This document shows positions 5,328-6,991 of a DNA stretch of 6,991 bases, piece after piece. The stretch is taken from NCBI GenBank assembly GCA_003224135.1, contig QHYO01000280.1:1-6991 (forward strand), written 5' to 3'. The notes under the pieces are model-generated. The model searched no databases. It was not told the DNA's origin and saw only the letters and a program-made list of their open reading frames with translations. Every line of letters starts with the position of its first letter. Position 1 is the stretch's first letter. This stretch comes from Acidobacteriota bacterium. GTDB taxonomy: Bacteria; Acidobacteriota; Terriglobia; Acidiferrales; UBA7541. The position numbers and the translations under genes are program-made.

Positions 5328-6458
5328 TCAGGCTTCGAGTGCCCCGCCTGCTCCATCCGGCAGCTCAATTTCATATTTGGTGCGTGTTTTTTCCTGATGA
5401 ATTTCCAGCGCCAGCGCGATGAGGCGGTCAATCAGTGTACGGAAAGGAATACCGGTTGCTTCCCACAATTTTGGATACATGCTGATCGAAGTGAAACCGG
5501 GAATCGTATTCACCTCGTTCAAGAAAAGTTTGCCGCCCTGCTTTTCGAGGAAGAAATCCACTCGCGCCATGCCGAGAAGTTCCAGCGTCCGGAACGCTGC
5601 GACCGCCAAAGCCTGAATTTTTTTGATTTGCGCCGGCTTCAATTTCGCCGGAATGATCAGCGCCGTTCCTTCTTCCAGATATTTCGCGGTGTAGTCATAG
5701 AATTCGCGATGAGGCACGATTTCGCCCGGCACGGAAGCTTGCGGCTCGTGGTTCCCCAATACCGATACTTCGATTTCGCGGGCACTGACCGCGCGCTCCA
5801 CGAGAATCTTCATCGCAAATTCCGAAGCCAGATCTAACGCAGGGGCTAGTTCCGCGCGCGAGTGCACCTTCGTCATTCCAACTGACGAACCCAGCGTCGC
5901 CGGTTTGACGAAAACCGGATACTGGAACTTCTTCTCAATCTCGCGCTGAACGGCCTTCGGGTCGCGCTCCCAATCCGCGCGATACACCGTCACCCAGGGC
6001 ACCACTGGAATGCGCGCCTGCTGCAACAGCCGTTTCGCAACATCCTTATCCATGCCGACGGCCGAGCCGAGCACGCCCGCTCCAACAAACGGCAGTCCGG
6101 CTAAATCGAGCAGTCCCTGAATCGTTCCATCTTCGCCATACGTCCCGTGCATCACCGGGAAAACGACATCCAGCCGCTGCCCCATGCCGTTGCGATCGAG
6201 CGGAATCAGCGCTGCGTCCGTCGGGTCCGCAGCCATCACCACACGTTGCCCGCCTTTCAACACTTCCGGCAACATCTTCTGCGCTGCGCCGCCAACCAGC
6301 CAGTGGCCTTCCTTCGAAATTCCGATCGGCACCGCCTCGTATTTGTCCGGGTCGAGCCCGCGTATCACCGAGGCCGCCGACGCCAGCGACACCTCATGCT
6401 CACCGCTCCGCCCGCCAAACAGAACGCCAACTCGTAACCGCTGCTTGTCTGTAGTCAC
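5328..6458 (-). CDS. ddl: D-alanine--D-alanine ligase
   Basis: Cytoplasmic ATP-grasp enzyme joining two D-alanines with ATP hydrolysis to supply the D-Ala-D-Ala end of peptidoglycan precursors. It has 376 residues from GTG 6458, the longer DdlA-like size. Motifs: RVGVLFGGRSGEHEVSLASA (9-28), including the first-subsite Glu; HGTYGEDGTIQGLLDLAG (104-121); FVKPATLGSSVG (ATP-grasp Lys and Gly/Ser loop); FYDYTAKY (253-260), whose Tyr points to D-Ala rather than D-lactate as second substrate; ARVDFFL; and NEVNTIPGFT (314-323) for Mg binding. The frame stays open upstream to a TTG at 6575, but those 39 residues are not family-like. GTG 6458 sits 9 codons before the first conserved strand, as in most Ddl. 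Its SD is weak, and the nearby ATGs at 6460 and 6465 are out of frame. It lies 113 bases after the DUF4097-like gene in the same direction, so it may be co-transcribed. Confidence 0.96.
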   Translation of the reverse strand: MTTDKQRLRVGVLFGGRSGEHEVSLASAASVIRGLDPDKYEAVPIGISKEGHWLVGGAAQKMLPEVLKGGQRVVMAADPTDAALIPLDRNGMGQRLDVVFPVMHGTYGEDGTIQGLLDLAGLPFVGAGVLGSAVGMDKDVAKRLLQQARIPVVPWVTVYRADWERDPKAVQREIEKKFQYPVFVKPATLGSSVGMTKVHSRAELAPALDLASEFAMKILVERAVSAREIEVSVLGNHEPQASVPGEIVPHREFYDYTAKYLEEGTALIIPAKLKPAQIKKIQALAVAAFRTLELLGMARVDFFLEKQGGKLFLNEVNTIPGFTSISMYPKLWEATGIPFRTLIDRLIALALEIHQEKTRTKYEIELPDGAGGALEA

Positions 6459-6571
6459 ATTCCATATCTTTTCAGAAAAGCAGTCTGGACCAAAGCGGAG
6501 AAGCGAGAAGCGTTTCCCAACAGTCAGTGGCCTGTGAGGGGGTAAAGGGAATGGCGCGGATCCCGCGTCTT

Positions 6572-6991
6572 TCAAACTGTCGTGCGCAGCGCTACCACGC
6601 GGATGCCGCCGTTAATCGTATGCAATTTGATTGGCACTCCACCTTGCCCAAGTTTTCCGCGCATTTCCCGCGGCTTCAGTGAGCCTTGCATCGCCATCGG
6701 CAGCTCCGACAAGAAATTCCCATTTAAGCAGCGCGCTTCCAGGTCCGCCTGCGAATCCGCCGGCAGCGCCAGAATTACGGAGCCGTTTGTGGTTTCTGCG
6801 ATTGTGCCCGCGACGCCATGCACGTGCGAAAGTTCCAGCCGCACGTTTCCGTTTGTGGTGCGCGCGTGTACGGTGCTGTCGGCACCGTAGACCTCGATGT
6901 TCCCGTTCACCGTGCGCAGTTCTTCCACTTCGTCAACTCCGGCGATTCGAAGCGTCCCGTTCACTGTGCCGAGGTGCTCGACTTTCGCGCC
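6572..6991 (-). CDS. DUF4097-like repeat protein (putative adhesin family), C-terminal part
   Basis: Only the last 139 residues are visible; the frame is open to the right edge, so the start lies outside. An apparent start at 6964 is just an internal GTG in TVNGTLRI. The sequence is a ladder of short strands, each centred on Asn-Gly: TVNGTLRI, TVNGNIEVYGA, TTNGNVRLEL, TTNGSVILAL, CLNGNFLSEL, TINGGIRVVAL, at roughly 20-residue intervals. This is the hallmark of the DUF4097 / putative adhesin family of beta-helix-like proteins, common in Acidobacteriota, Bacteroidota and Firmicutes. Many of these are exported and sit near anti-sigma or stress genes, but their function is poorly known. It ends TTV and is followed 113 bases later by ddl. 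The family call rests on the NG repeat pattern, not on a full-length match. Confidence 0.75.
   Translation of the reverse strand, partial: GAKVEHLGTVNGTLRIAGVDEVEELRTVNGNIEVYGADSTVHARTTNGNVRLELSHVHGVAGTIAETTNGSVILALPADSQADLEARCLNGNFLSELPMAMQGSLKPREMRGKLGQGGVPIKLHTINGGIRVVALRTTV

Noticed and set aside
6459..6494. TTGGTC ... AGATAT as a promoter for ddl
   Set aside because: The -10 would lie only a few bases from the GTG start, leaving no room for a leader; a leaderless start is not otherwise supported.

Overview
The window looks like chromosomal DNA of a moderately GC-rich Gram-negative bacterium. The gene families suggest an Acidobacteriota-type soil organism, but that is a low-confidence guess. 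The signs of an outer-membrane cell are a heptose-kinase-like LPS gene beside a Trm112/YcaR-type gene, a META-domain lipoprotein and a D-Ala-D-Ala ligase. There are no tRNA or rRNA genes, transposases, CRISPR arrays or phage genes, and no stretch over 300 bases lacks a gene.

Layout. (1) Positions 1-2197, plus strand: a tightly packed osmoprotectant uptake operon of the OpuC/OsmVWX type. It holds an ATPase (its 5' end lies outside the window), a permease and a substrate-binding lipoprotein-like protein, joined by an ATGA overlap and a 1-base gap. (2) 2253-3249, minus strand: a small two-CBS-domain protein, preceded by a META-domain (HslJ-like) lipoprotein gene that is split by a frameshift. 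A 28-base hairpin lies between them. (3) 3415-4679, plus strand: a 57-residue zinc-ribbon Trm112/YcaR protein too short for most ORF cut-offs, then an HldA/RfaE domain-1-like PfkB sugar kinase, probably one operon. (4) 4728-5177, minus strand: a single-pass membrane-anchored protein I do not recognise. (5) 5328-6991, minus strand: ddl (GTG start preferred), preceded by the C-terminal part of a DUF4097-like repeat protein that runs off the right edge.

How the genes fit together. The first operon imports quaternary amines such as glycine betaine under osmotic stress. Its ATPase lacks the C-terminal CBS pair found in classical OpuCA, while an independent CBS-pair protein is encoded convergently 55 bases away. 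The remaining genes have a cell-envelope flavour: heptose activation for LPS, peptidoglycan precursor synthesis, a lipoprotein and a membrane-anchored protein.

I see no clear evidence of a new multi-gene system. The best points for a second look are the META-gene frameshift, the 19-residue insertion beside the active site of the heptose-kinase homologue together with its altered VKPK motif, the CBS-less ATPase next to a free CBS protein, and two similar promoter-like sequences with extended -10 elements.
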